From assembly GCF_015832195.1 (NCBI RefSeq), contig NC_052019.1:45077016-45141015 (forward strand): 64,000 bases of DNA, written 5' to 3'. The DNA is from Motacilla alba alba. Its lineage: Eukaryota; Chordata; Aves; Passeriformes; Motacillidae. Made by a program: the position numbers and the translations under genes. Each line of letters begins with the position of its first letter. Position 1 is the first letter of the stretch. The notes beneath the pieces are model-generated. The model ran no database searches. It saw only the letters and a program-made list of their open reading frames with translations, and was not told where the DNA came from. Positions 38,346 to 51,100 of the stretch are shown here, in pieces.

Positions 38346-39499
38346 GCTGGGAATGGGCTTCTGCAGTGTCCCAGTGGGAGCATGAGCTGGGATTTTGGGG
38401 TTACCTGCAAAAGACTTTGAGGAGCTGTGCCAGGTCAGTCTTGTTGGCCTCCCAGGCTGCCGTGTAGCCATGACTCGCTCTCCTGCACTGAAGAGCCACA
38501 GAGCTGTTTCAGAGGATTTAGGCTGAAGGCATGAATGAGAGTTCACTGCTCATTCTACCCTGAGAAATGCTGAGCCAATTGTTAGCTGAAGCCTCCATGT
38601 GCAGAGCACAAGTTTGGAAGATTTACAGTGGCAGTTTAATGGTGACGTTTTGCTCACCCCAGTAGTCTGTCAATAGAGAAACAAGTGCAAGTGGGTCTTT
38701 CAGCCCTGTTTCTGTGTCTGGGAAATCAGAGCTGAAAATCATCAGAAAACTTGTCTGAACAACAATCTTTGCTGTGGAGAATTGGGCCATCTGGCCCAAA
38801 ACCTATACCACTTTTGCACAGGTATCGAACTAAGTGACTATGGCTGGATGAATCTTAAGCTTGTTCTTAAATATCAATTAAACTTCCACAAATACACAAC
38901 CTCTGATGCTGAGACTCTAGCAAAGCTACAATACTAATAAGGTTTGTTGAAGCTATAATTCCAAACCCCTCTACATGGAATATTCCTTCCTCATTATATT
39001 AATCTACAGAAGTTATGCTGAAATTAAAAAAGGACAAATCAAATCCTATTTGGTCAAAACACAGCATATTTATAATATTAAATAATGGAAGCTATAAGTA
39101 AATATATACAGTGCTGATAAAATCGAATTATCAGGCAGAGCGTAATTGGGGTTTATTTAAACTCTGACTGACTCCATTCATCTGTTATTCCATTGGATAT
39201 ATAAAGATAAATTATTTCCTTGGAAATTGAGACACAATCTTTTTTTTAAAAGATATTTTTCTTATCAGGTTTTCATTAGACAAGGCAGCCTGCTTTATAT
39301 GTTTGTACAATTTAAGTAGGCTCTTGGTCTGTTTGTTAATACATCATGTTTATTTAAAACTCCTGAAGGAAGTTATTAATCTGTCAAAACTTAAAGATTT
39401 GAAGTTGATAAATAAATGAACATTGCTAAATAATTCTTTGTGTTGTCTACAAAAACACAAAACAAGTCTTACTGTTCTTCTCTAGAAGGTGAAGCCTGG
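38346..39499. other. Noncoding DNA, GC-richer then AT-rich
   Basis: 38346-38560 is moderately GC-rich with scattered CpGs; the rest is AT-rich. At 39114-39134 a short dyad, CTGATAA against TTATCAG with a 7-nt spacer, forms two inverted GATA-type sites. No gene is seen. Confidence 0.5.
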
Positions 39500-40140
39500 A
39501 TTGCTTTGAAATTAATCAATATTTGTCTACACTACACAGCTGCCAAAGCCTGCACTGGCTGATAAGTACACCCACCATCTTAAGCAAGGTGCCTTTCTGA
39601 CCAGAAACGTTGGTCAGGAATCAAAAACAGGCTTTAATCCAACTTTCATTTTCATATCACAAGAGGTGCCATTTGCAAGAGAAAAAGACAAGCACAATAA
39701 AAGCTGAATTTCTAATCCCCCTGCCTATGGCTTAGAATGAGAACCAAAAGAAATATTGCTACAACAGGTATATTTCCCCTGAGGGGAAGCACACCCCCGA
39801 CCACCTAGTTGGTGACAGAAGACATAATAAGATGTTCAGGTGTATCAATGGCCAACAAGTTGTGTGCTGGCTTCTGACAGAAGAGGCTGGAATGAGTGGG
39901 GGGCACACAGGCTCTATTTACTGACAGTGGTTGCTCCAGCTTGGTGGCAAATCCAAGAGTGTTATGTTTCAGCTCGTCTCCACAGCCAAGTCGCCTTCTG
40001 GCCGTGAGAAGATCTTAGTGTAATTGACATCTGTCTAAAGAGACATTTGAAAGTGATTGAAGGCCTACATGAACTGCTAACCACTAATTAGACTCATTAA
40101 TACTGAGTGGAAAACAGCTACTGCAACAACATTAATAATT
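39500..40140. promoter_or_regulatory. Candidate regulatory cluster with several dyads
   Basis: Within 640 bp lie CTGACCA/TGGTCAG (39597-39603 and 39611-39617, 7-nt spacer; paired TGGTCA half-sites like nuclear-receptor sites), TTCCCCTGAGGGGAA (39774-39788, containing CCCTGAGGG, a match to the TFAP2 consensus SCCTSRGGS), and CTAATTAG (40084-40091, palindromic homeodomain site) next to CATTAATA. CpGs survive near 39609, 39798, 39975, 39991 and 40002. Three unrelated dyads and a homeodomain patch in non-repetitive DNA suggest an enhancer. Conservation and function are inference. Confidence 0.3.
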
Positions 40141-40182
40141 TTATGCTGTGAGGACTGAATCTATTTAATTTATCTATTAATT

Positions 40183-40199
40183 TATCTATCTATCTATCT
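40183..40199. repeat. (TATC)n microsatellite
   Basis: About four TATC units lie in a longer TATC/TAAT-like low-complexity stretch from 40160 to 40260. Confidence 0.85.
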
Positions 40200-40202
40200 T
40201 AA

Positions 40203-40233
40203 ATTTATCTAATAGATGAATCTATTGATAAAT
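40203..40233. repeat. Inverted repeat beside the TATC repeat
   Basis: ATTTATCTAATAGAT (40203-40217) pairs with ATCTATTGATAAAT (40220-40233) with one unpaired A, giving a nearly continuous 14-bp stem and almost no spacer. It is probably derived from the neighbouring TATC-rich sequence. Confidence 0.7.
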
Positions 40234-43200
40234 CTGACACTATTTAATATATCTATGTAATACTTGGGAAGACCAGGCTTAAAAATATTTTCTCCAATTC
40301 ACTAAGGAATTCCTCTGTCCCTGCAAACATTTTGCTCACCAGCAGTAATGCAGACATGATAGGTGAAAGATATTACTTCCTTTTAGCACAAATAACTTTT
40401 TTTTTTTTATATAATCTGGTCCAGCTACAAATAAAACTGCAAATGTTTCTATTTGTCTAGATTAACACACAGACCATACATCTCAATTTAGCAGGGCTCA
40501 ATTTTAAGTTTCTCATGTAACCTCCAGTAGAAACAGAGTGAGAATAAATTTTATAAGCAGGCTTTGGTGCAGTTTTCAGAATACTTTCTCATGGTGGAAA
40601 CTGTGAGCAATATCAGGTCTTCTAGACATTACAGTATGGATCCTTATGAATAGACATAGTTACTATCAAGTCAGAAACAGGCAATTATAAGAAATTCTGT
40701 CAGGTGGAGGTGGTATTTCCAGCTTCCTCAATTTTTTCTTGCAATATCTCTCTTTTTTAGAGCACTATCTCAACATGAGGGAAGCTCAGCTTCCACTTTA
40801 AAATGCAAGTTACTACGCTCTGACTTCAGAACAAAAGTTTAGAAAATTCAAACCTGAAAGGTTCCTAAAATACCCTGGTCACTCCTTACAGAAATCCTAA
40901 TACCACCTGGATGCACACAATTGAAGTACAAAATGTAGGAAGTATCATACAGCTTTTGTAAAACGACTGGTTTTTTTTGTTCTCTTTCCTTTCCCAAAGT
41001 ATCCGTAAATAGACTGCCAGTTTTTAAAGCTTCCTTAAGTGATGATTACTGATGTAATCTGTACAACAGAAACCTCATGTTGTAATAAATGAACAACTAC
41101 CGTTACTACACAGGCCTGTACTTGACCAGTTGTGGTTGCTCTCATTTCACAACTGAGTTTTCACATACCACACCACACACACACATCCCCAATTCAATAC
41201 CTATAACTCTGACACAGAAACTGTGAAAATTGTTTAACAGCCCAGAAAGAGGCACAAAGCACCTCAGGCAGCAAGAGAGAATTCGTTCTTACAGTTCATG
41301 TGTTTCTGCCTTTTTGTACAGTGCTGGCCTTGGCCTGTACACCTGCTCTCTGAGATTTCCCAATTTACTAAGAAGTTATAATAACAATTCCTCTTCAAAA
41401 TTCCCAAGAAATAACAGTTAGATCCCAGTATTAAAACACTTTTTCTATTCTTAATTCTAGGCAAGCATGTATATGTGAACTCAGAAGCAAAGACATTTTA
41501 GAATAAAAACATTCTTCACTAAAACTGTTGTGGAAATGGTCAGCAGTGAGACTTAGGAATGTGATGTCATACTCAGCCTAGATTGTGAATTTATTGGGGT
41601 AGAAAGAACTCTGTTATTTGATCTCAAAACCACATTTTGCCATTGTATAAATAAATAAAGCAGGACTGCAGGGTTAAATGAGTATGGTCTCTGCACGTGA
41701 TGCAAAACCCGAAGCTCAGTCAATTCAAATGTGGTTTATCAGTGCTTGGTAATGTCGAAACCCCAAACTTACAGGAGATGTGCAGTTCCCAGAGTCTTTG
41801 AATCCCTTCCAAATCAAACAGTCCAGAAGACTGTACAATATGGCCCTTTTTCCAATGATGCACATCATGCAGGTTACATTCTGGTAGTACCCTACTAAAA
41901 CAAATACAAAGTGAGTGAATTAAAGCAGAATCCATTCTCTTTCTCTCCATTTGATAGAAGATGAGTGCTCATATCATGCTTTCCAGTTTAAGGAAAACAT
42001 CTGTTTAAACTAATGCCTCCCATGCCATTTCAAGCTACCTTAATATCTTTTTGATTTCAGACATATTGCATTGACATGTCTATAAACAGGCATTTTCCTG
42101 AATGCTCGCTGCTGTAATTTACTGTATGTTCATACTTACATACAAATCCTTTTTCTGCACTTCCTGTCTGAAATGGAGGTTTCCTCTCAATTGTATCTAC
42201 ATACATTTACTGTACTTAAACATGCAAAGAACCATAACTCTATTAAGCTGACAAACTAAATTTATCCTGTGCTTATTGAATTGGTTTATTAGACATAACC
42301 ATAACACATTCCTAGATAAGAAGGGGCACTGCTTTGGCCTGGTTAAAGGAGGGGGATATTTCAGCTATTTTATCCTGACAATGCTTTCAGGCCAGAGTAA
42401 CATGACAGTTCTTTCCAAATGAAGGCTTCCAAATGGTATGCAGGGAACACATAAGTACTCTCTCAAGTAAAGATGTTACTGATTTGGACAACAGACATTG
42501 GAAGATATGCTTCAGTCTATATTCTGAAAGACTGCTTCTAAAACTTACAAAAATGGCTTTGGCTTTATCAACAGCAAATGTAAATTAATAGCATACTTAA
42601 TGATTCTGGACAAATAACAACACAAAAATCCATGGGAATTTTATCACTCATTCACAGGAATGTGATTTTCCCTTGCAAAATGAAAAGATCAAAAAATCCT
42701 GGGGTTCATATCAGGCAGAGGGTCTTGCAGTAATTTAAAAACATGAATATAACCTCTTAACTTTCACCTGGGACATTTTTTTCATATTTTACAGATGGGA
42801 GTATTTAGGGAAGCTAAAGACCTAGCACAAAATAGCATTTTGACACAAAAAAGAAGTGTTAAGTGAAAGTTAAGTAAACAAGATCAAAATCTTTATGAGC
42901 TGCTGGTTAATTGGCACAGCTTCTTAATTTCTAACCCGTAATTTCTGAAAGGTACTTTTGTAGAAGGCATTTCAACAGAGCATAGTAGCATCATCTATTT
43001 CGTCACAAAACTAAGTTTAACATGTCTTGTCTAATGTTTAGACAATCTAGGATTGGTTCTCACCACTAAGAAGATTCAGTTCAGTTGCTGATAGAATGAA
43101 CTCTCCCTTCTCTCTAGGTAGGTTTGCTGCCTGCTCAGTGTATCTGGGTACCTGGGCCCCACTTGGGGCACCCTTCTTGCTCTCTGGCACAACCCAGGGT

Positions 43201-46200
43201 TCTGGATTCAGCTTCTGCTCCCAAACATGGAAAACTCTGCATAAGACTTACCCTAAAGTTTCACAGCCAGAAAGTGATGAGGCAAGAACTAAAGACCACA
43301 TTTCCTTGTCAAAAAGCCTGGTTTCCAATGATTTGATCTCTAAAGGCCCTCTTGCTCTGTCTTTGCTAGGTTTTAGTGCCTACAATCATCTCACCCCAGA
43401 ATCTATATGGAATTATTCTAGAGGCTTCAGCAAGCTGAGCTACTTAATACAGTTTTCATTCTGATTTTTCCTTCAGACACTTGGTTTTGTCACACTGGAA
43501 TTGGTATGAAAAAATGTAGAGAATTTGATAACATTTGTAACACAAAAAGGAAAAAAAATTCTTCTTCCTTTTTTGAATAGTAAGTAGTCCTGGTGGAGCT
43601 TGGGTAACAACTTGAATGCTGTAAAAATGAAATTTAAAGGTAACTGGGGATATGCTCCTGCAGCACAACTGTAGTGAAATCAGACCTATGTCTACATGAC
43701 TGGATATATTGCATTTCTCATATGTAATTTCTGACTTCAGTAGGAATGTTAGGTTTTCTGTTGCTAATTTACAAAATAAAATGAAATCCTCTACATGTTG
43801 CTGGCAGAATTTCAAATCCTCAAGGTTGACCCTGTAGCAGCCTGTACCTTGCAATAATGAACAGACTTATGACTTTAAAGGCAAATAATTCCACCAAAGA
43901 GAAGGAGTTGGAATGTGTTCTGGGCTTAAAGTTTGTGGACACTATTTCAAAATGACTTCTTTTTTTTTTTGAGTAGCACATTGTAAAAATACCTCAGGGA
44001 ATGATCTGTATCTCCCATTTTTTTCTGATTTACAACAGCAATAAGGGCAGCAGTCCTGAAATATTAATATAATTATTCAGATAATGACTTGGATAATAAA
44101 AGGGATGATTTATCCTTTGTTCACTCTGCACATCACTGTCATTAAGACTGAGACTTTGAGGTCATTCACTACGGTACAAAGAAAAGGTCAAAAATGGAAG
44201 GAAAAAGAAGGGGCACATTCAGTGCAAATAGGTAACTATGAGACTTGGGACATTAGTGAACTGATGAGTTTTTATGAGTTTGAGAAGTGGACATCCTCAG
44301 CAACATCTAGATTTCCATATTCAGGCAGCAGAAAGGAGAGCGCTCAGCCCACTGTGGTATTTCTACTTAGACTGTCAAGGAAAATGGCTTTTGGCTGGAG
44401 AGCTGGAATTTGTGCTGAGATGCTGCAGCTCATTTGGCTTGTCTGGGTTGGAGGTTGGCACAGAAGGTGAAAAATAGGGCAGGAACAGAAACTATGGCTG
44501 AAATACTTGCAAGAGTTCCCACCTCATTCCTCAGAACACCAGGTGAATGAACAAATCACTGGTGCTTCTGTAGGTAGGTAAAGACAAGTAAAAGTGGGAT
44601 AAAATATTTCTTTCTACTCTCCACAAGGCAATAAAGGAATCATGGTAATAGCAAAAATCTTTTCTTCTTCAACCTTTTCTAAAATGTATATTTCTTAAGG
44701 CATGTCCTTAGGGATAAAATCAGGGATGATAAGTAATAAAAACTAGGTGAGTATAGCTCAATGTGTCCTCCAGTCTATCAGCCTATACACTACAGCCACC
44801 TAGAGCCTTCTAGACAAAACAGAAAGCAGGTGTCTTCTAGGTCCAGGAATGGAGTGGCGTCTGATGGAGTTAGGGAGCTGAATGAAAAATAGCTGGCACA
44901 GAAGCAAAAATGAGAACAGAGAGATCTTTGAATTTTACTCTTTTTCATTTGTGTGAGACTGGTTTACTGAAGTCAAATTTTTCTACTGAAGTATCAGAAG
45001 CAGCCTTGACATCTAGACATCAGTGATGTTCATATAATTTTTCTAATTAATATTGGCAGGTATTTTGAACCTGTGAACACTTCAATCCCAGTTGATACGT
45101 CATTAAAGACAGGCAGAAAATAGAAATGTTCACAAAAAGAGAGAAATTATGTTTAAAAGTGATATCAGCATGTCTAAGAAGATTTTTCTCTCCTTTTGTT
45201 GATTTCCATGTGTAGGAGAAGCTGTCAATAACCAAACTGAGAAAATATATCAATTAAATGCAATTTTTTTTTGTTTTGGAAATTCAGAAAAGATTTGGTC
45301 TGAAGTGTTTTATTTAAATTCAGGTAGATTAGAGGTGTTTTTGACTCCTATTTGCTTTGAAGAAGCAGTAATATTTTCATTAAAGTAAAATATTTCTAGT
45401 ATTAAAAGCCTTCAGTTGAAAGAAAAGAGAAAAGATTTAGTAAGCAGAAAGCTTTAAACCTTTTGAGATTTCATGGACTCTCCAGTAAGATGAAAGCAAC
45501 ATTTTTAAGTCTTAGGCTCACTTAGAAACATTTTGAGGTGTGCTGTTACCACATCTCATCAGCTTTTTGCACTTCAGAGCCATTTCAAATCTTATTGTGG
45601 TATGTTTAGCAATACACTTAAAAGATTACCACTTAATCTAGTTAAGTAAGTTTGACTTCAATCAAGTGTCTATCTGTCCATCCAGCTGCTTACTGCTTTT
45701 TGTTTCTTTGGGAAAGAAAGGAAATGAAAATCACTGGAAAAAAAAAGGGACAACAAATTCTGATCTTACTCAGGTTTTTTTTGCAGCTGTGAATTTTTCT
45801 AGGCAGACCTTTTAGCAGATGGATTATTGCCATTAATTCCAGCGGGAGCAAGGCTGTTTCCGCAATGGCTTATTTTCTATGGCTGACTTTATTTTAAACA
45901 AAAAATGTTTCTGGCTTTGAAGAACCAAAGTGAAAGAAAAATTTGCCCCCAAGTTCAAAGGCTGCTTAATAGGATCTGACATGCCACATTTCCAGTTACT
46001 GTGGGGATGAAGAGAGGAGGTAGAGATGCACTTTCAGAAGGGGATGGGCACCTGTGCGTACAGCACCTCGCTGTGACAGAGGAGTAGCCACACCCCTGAA
46101 CAGCCGTCTTCCCTCTTGCCTTTCAGAACACAACTCTACCGAGTCCTGATCTCAAACATATCAGCTACTCTTTGAAGTTCAAGTACACAACCAGATGTGT

Positions 46201-46474
46201 ATCCAGAAGCCACAGCCAGCCAAGGTCAGAACTCCAGATTCTCCAGTTGCTCCTGGAGTTTGCTAGACGTCCTACTCCTTTTGCTTCACAGCACTGCACT
46301 CACACAGACAGAGCCCTAATGAAAGCAAGAAAATAAGTAGGAGAATAGAAAAAGAGGCAAAATGTTCTAGACAATGGAAGTAAGCCTTTATGGACTGCAT
46401 TAACTCTAGCTTCTCTTAAATTTTCACATTTTGTTGAGTCATTAATTTCCTAGGTTTATTGCAGTAAAAAAAAT
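40234..46474. other. AT-rich noncoding DNA, no gene seen
   Basis: Open frames of 122-132 codons (43096-43464 plus strand, 43456-43854 minus strand, 44084-44470 plus strand) have no recognised domain and no splice context. A small CA run lies at about 41167-41185 and T/A tracts at about 40399-40410 and 43960-43972. 46010-46320 is slightly GC-richer, with a pyrimidine tract ending in TTTCAG at 46126, but no matching exon can be shown. Confidence 0.55.
45800..46000. promoter_or_regulatory. Weak candidate regulatory patch
   Basis: This is non-repetitive DNA with TGGATTATTGCCATTAATTCC (from 45820; homeodomain-type ATTA cores), a retained CpG at CAGCGGG, and ACCAAAGTGAAAG near 45924. The only evidence is composition and motif density. 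Confidence 0.15.
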
Positions 46475-46499
46475 AAGTAAAACTTGAAAAGTTTTACTT
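46475..46499. repeat. Hairpin 1 of a tandem pair, 11-bp stem
   Basis: AAGTAAAACTT (46475-46485) and AAGTTTTACTT (46489-46499) are exact reverse complements with only GAA between them. It overlaps the start of hairpin 2 by two bases. Confidence 0.9.
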
Positions 46500-46541
46500 T
46501 CTATTCCTACCATACTCTGGTCTGTATGGTAGGAATAGAAA
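46498..46541. repeat. Hairpin 2 of a tandem pair, 18-bp perfect stem
   Basis: TTTCTATTCCTACCATAC (46498-46515) and GTATGGTAGGAATAGAAA (46524-46541) are exact reverse complements around the 8-nt loop TCTGGTCT. Pairing stops sharply on both sides (C against C outside). An 18-bp perfect stem is far longer than the other foldbacks here. It may come from template-switch mutation, be a tiny MITE, or be a transcribed hairpin. It is short for a canonical microRNA precursor. Confidence 0.95.
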
Positions 46542-47489
46542 CAGCCACTAAAAATTCCACTGGTTATCACTGAAGACAGAGAAGTAAGCACAGCTTCTGT
46601 TGTGTATAGAATGGTTGATTCTAGATGTCTCCAGAGATGTCAAAAGTTTTTCTGCAAGCACTCAACTTTTAGCCTTCATAATTTATAATACAGAATAGTG
46701 AGAAATAATTTTCAAATTTTTTTAATTCAAAACTTTTTAAAGTCTTTATAACCTTCAGTGGATTCCACCAGAACACTAGCAGAGGTAATAGAACCTAATT
46801 TCTGCCTTATGTTCAGCTTTCATAATTTGAGATACCAGACTTATTAAAAGAGACCCAAAGAAAAGAGTGGCAAAGTTTTTGTAGCCACAAAAACTGTGTG
46901 CTTACTCTTTTGTTAAACTAAAGCAGTGGTGAACTGGGAGTTTTCTGCTTGCTTACTTTTAAAACTTAAATTGTGTAGCACAGGACAGAAATATTTTATA
47001 TTTCTACACAGGCAAGGTGACTCCAAACTCCTTCAGTCAGCTCAAAAATGGGAAGAGAATCAAGGTTTATTAGATCCGTTCCAGCAGCTCTGACCACTAG
47101 ACATTGCTAATAGTTCACACTGAGGAAATACGTAATATATGTCAGCTCAGAATTAAAAGTGCAGTTTCTGCAGGGGGGAGGAGCCAGGCCTTGAAAGTTT
47201 GACAATGCAAGAAATGGCAAAGGATGTTTAAAATGGAAGTTCTTATGCTACTGCTGCTTATTCCATCTCAATACATAAAGGTATGTCTTCAAATAGTTAA
47301 ACATAATTAAGTTATTATACTGCTATTTTAAACGGTAACATTTCATTTACATTGATAATTTCCTGCATGTGTGTACATGGTGTGATTCCTGCAAAACCTA
47401 CTAATTGTGCTTGGCTTAGGCAGTACCAACAGTAAAACACTGCCTGAAGGAAAGATACTGAGTTCAAAATTATTTTACTTAAGCAGAAC
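46542..47489. other. Noncoding unique DNA, no gene seen
   Basis: AT-rich DNA with no recognisable gene or repeat. Open frames of about 71 codons overlap on opposite strands at its right edge. Confidence 0.6.
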
Positions 47490-47904
47490 TGACCTGATTT
47501 CAGCTGGGAGAGAGCTAATTTTCTTCTCAATAGCTGGTGTAGTGCTGGGGTTTGGATTTACTGTGAGAATAATATTGATAATACATTGGTGGTTTTTTTA
47601 CTGGTTGCTAAGCTCCCTCTAAGTCAAGGACTTCCCAGTTTCCCATGATCTGCCAGTGAGGAGGTGCACAAGAAGCTGGGAGGCAGCATGGCCAGGACAG
47701 TTGGTGTGAACTGGCCAAAGGGACAGTCCATGCCATAGAGCATCATGCTCCATATATAATGAGGAGGAGTTGGCCAGAATGTGCCAATGGATGCTGGGAC
47801 ATGGGCTGGGTGTTGGCCAGTGGATAGAAGCAGATGTATGGTGCATCACTTCTTGGCTTTTATTCCTCTCTCTCTCTCTCTCTCCTTTTCATCACTTTCA
47901 TTAC
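47490..47904 (+). mobile_element. Avian endogenous-retrovirus LTR, 3'-truncated
   Basis: From TGACCTGATTTCAGCTGGGA (47490) onward the sequence follows, from memory, a very common bird LTR. The TTAATTTTCTTC-like start of U3, the GTCAAGGACTT segment, the CACAAGAAGCTGGGAGG segment, CTGGCCAAAGGGA, and a TATATAAT promoter box (47753-47760) all come in the expected order. Similarity fades after the CT run near 47904, so the R/U5 end appears to be missing. No retroviral genes flank it, so it is a decayed solo LTR. The family name is not assigned. Confidence 0.85.
47866..47884. repeat. (CT)n microsatellite within the LTR
   Basis: About nine CT units in the 3' part of the LTR, where slippage has expanded a CT-rich segment. 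Confidence 0.9.
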
Positions 47905-48137
47905 CTGTGATAGGAATCTGTGATGATGTTCAAAGGTGCATTTTCTACCATAAAATCCCACCTAGTAGTGAAGAAAATGGAAGAAACAGGAGGGAAGTAA
48001 AAATAGGGCCATGACATGAAATGGAAGACTTGTAATAGCAAAGCAATGACCCTAAAATATCTTCTCTCATCTATATGCTAAACATTTGGATTGCATTTTG
48101 AGTTAACAAATTCTTGGAAGGCTCTACTCAACTGTAA

Positions 48138-48163
48138 AAATAAGCACCACAAATAAGCACCAC
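48138..48163. repeat. Perfect 13-bp tandem duplication
   Basis: AAATAAGCACCAC is present twice without a gap or mismatch (48138-48150, 48151-48163). Confidence 0.92.
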
Positions 48164-51100
48164 TAGCAGCCAAGTTAGTCCATTTAAATAAGCATGGAAA
48201 TGAGACTATTTCAGCAGGTAGATAAATATTGTAAATATTTATGCTTGTAAGAATAATAATGAAAAAACCCACAGAAATCAACTACAGAGACATTTCATGG
48301 ATCCATGCATACATGTGTTTTCACCTGTGATCTATAGTGGATGTTAGTAGCAAGAATGTATTGAATCTTAATTGTTACAACTATCCTTATTCCAGATCTC
48401 AAATAATAAAGGAGACCTGAATTACCTGGTTGATATCAGATTGTAGGAGAGCACTGCTGGCTGAAATTGCTACCTTCCTAGAAGCAGGTTTTACTAACAA
48501 TACTGGAAATATACTAAAGATATTCTTAACAAATGTTCCTCTGATGCCTTCTAAGAGGAATTCAGAGTCCTAGCTTTTGACTCTGCATAGATCTCTAGAA
48601 AACAGCCATCATACAAGCCCTCAGTTTGGTTTTGCCCTGTTGGACACAGTGTCAAACATAAATGAGCCCAAAGAGATATCAGTCAAGCAACTTTTCCTTT
48701 TAGAGTTGATGGCAGATTTTTTTTTTTTACCCTGAGAGTTGGATTTGGCTGAAGAGATGAGAATTATTAAGAGAACTTGCTCACTTAAAATAACATATTC
48801 TGTTAACTTCAGTTCTTATACAAAAAGTCAGATGGGCTTTGGCAGTAAGTTCAGACAGTCTGTGTTGTACTGAAGAGCACATCCTGTTCTCTTCACTGAG
48901 ATATCTGACATGTCTGGATTCGTATCTCAAAAGCTACCGTATTAGTGTCAAAAGAATGTAGGACACTTTCTTACTTTTTGTGGGAGATGGAAATGAGAGA
49001 AAATAATTGAACTCTTCCAGTATATACTATGTGTGACTGAAGTCTGGAAAATAGCTGGATAGATCTTGTACCTATAAATAATGAAATTAAATGATTCAAT
49101 CTTTTCATTATTAAGCAAAATATCCATCCATTCTAAGTATCCAGATGCTGAACTCCATCTCTAAAAAACCCCTATGACATTACAAAAGCCACAGGAAGAA
49201 TCACATGGAAAAGAAACTTAAAGAAGAAATATGTGAAAAGAGAGCACTAAAATAACAAAAAAGGGAAAATGGAAATTTAAAAGAACTGACAATGGCACTG
49301 ATGCTGTTATAATATGTGATATTCCTATGGAAGATTAAAAGAACAGATGGCAGGGAGAATGCATACAAAGCCATTCAACAGACACTTATTTGTGCCTCTA
49401 GAGACTACTGACATTTTTTTCCTCGTCCCCTACCACCGAGAAGGATAGGGATACTGGGAGTTGTTTTCTCTATCTAGCAGAGCTATCAGTATTAGAGACA
49501 GGCCTAAACTGATTAAGATCATGATCTGGTTTTCAAGTATTCAGTTCTTGAACTATGATTGGCAGGGGCATTTTTCCGTTCAGTGATGTATGGAGTTTAT
49601 GAACGTGGGCAAAGTGTGAAACTTAAATCTGGGTTTGGACTCTGAGGGTAGTGTTTGGGAACCAAATAGGGGGTGTACATTTGGGATGTTCATTTGTAGT
49701 TTGGTTCTCCTCTACTCAATAAAGATATATATGGAAATACAACATCTAACATTATAAAACACTTAATAAATTATATATCTTGATTATTTTTTAAAATTAG
49801 AGAAATGTAGGTGCTACATGAAGAAGGGACACAGGGATCCTAGTGCAACAGCTGTCCCTCCAAGTAATGGACTATATAAATCATAAATACTTTCCTGGGC
49901 ATCTAATGCACTGTATTGACACGGCATTGGACAACCTGAAGTGACAGGGGACATCTGGTCTGCAGTCCTTGGGTTTTAACAAGTGGAATTAATTCTGGTT
50001 CAAAAAAAATTTTACTTAAAAATATATCTTTATGTCATGTTAAGCAACAGTCCTAACCTGCTTCTTCCTCCTCGTCTTCCCCCCCAGAAAAAAAAAAAAA
50101 AAAAAAAAACCAACAAAAAAACCTCAAAAACCCCAAACCTTAAAGAAAACAAAATAATCCTTTGGGGGCTGAGATGAAGCTAGTGCAATGAAAATATGCA
50201 CTGGTTTTTCCAGTCTGTAAACATTTGATGGAAATTTCTCGCTGTTATCTAGGAATGGGGAAATAAAAGCAAGATGGCAGTGAAAGGCATTGCAGGCATC
50301 TGTTAGAGATATTTCTTGTAACACTACTAGTTGATTCCTTGTGAAGGGTTGATTGCTCCCATTTCCAGTGGCTTAGAAAGATGTTAACCTCTTTTTTAAA
50401 GACCAGCACTTTTGTTAGCCAACACTAAAAAAAATACAGATGAGACATGCTAGGAGGGAGCCACCTTACCATATCTGGAAAGGATTTCTTTCCTGGAGCA
50501 GCTGAGAACAGATCAGTGACACTCAAGGGCTAAAATAATAATTTTTGGGTATAATTAAGTTTGGAGCACATTGTGAATTAGATTTTAACATTTATTTGTC
50601 CTGCACTCTCCTGATGGAGCTGTGCTTCTAGTCTCTGTTTCAGTAAGAGCCAGTGTTGTTCATCTGTACTGCTAAAGGAGGAGGGTAAGGAAGTGGGGAG
50701 GTGCATTGCCTTAGTTCCCGTGAAGACCACGAGAGGTCACTCCAGCTATCTAGACCATAATTTCTCACAGCATTTTAAAGGATTTGCTGGAAAGAACTGC
50801 CTATTCCTCTCTGTGTTTAGGAAAATTACCTTTTCCAAACAAACAAATAGTTTCCACCACCTGAATGCATTTCAAAGGTTATTTACAATTGATTCATAAA
50901 ATAAAGAAGCTTAAGGAAGGGTTTGTATATTTTAAATATTTTACTGATCCAAAAAAAACAAATGAAGGACTGTACAAATAGGAAATATTTGGATTTGAAT
51001 TATAACACAAATAAAGGCAAGCATCATGTCTTCAGACCTGAAGATCTCCCTCCCTACTTCTCTTGCTCCCCACTACCCTTTACTGATTTGGACACTCTTG

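Noticed and set aside
50060..50140. Splice acceptor: pyrimidine tract ending in CAG
   Set aside because: It runs straight into poly(A) and AC-rich low-complexity sequence, so no exon can follow.
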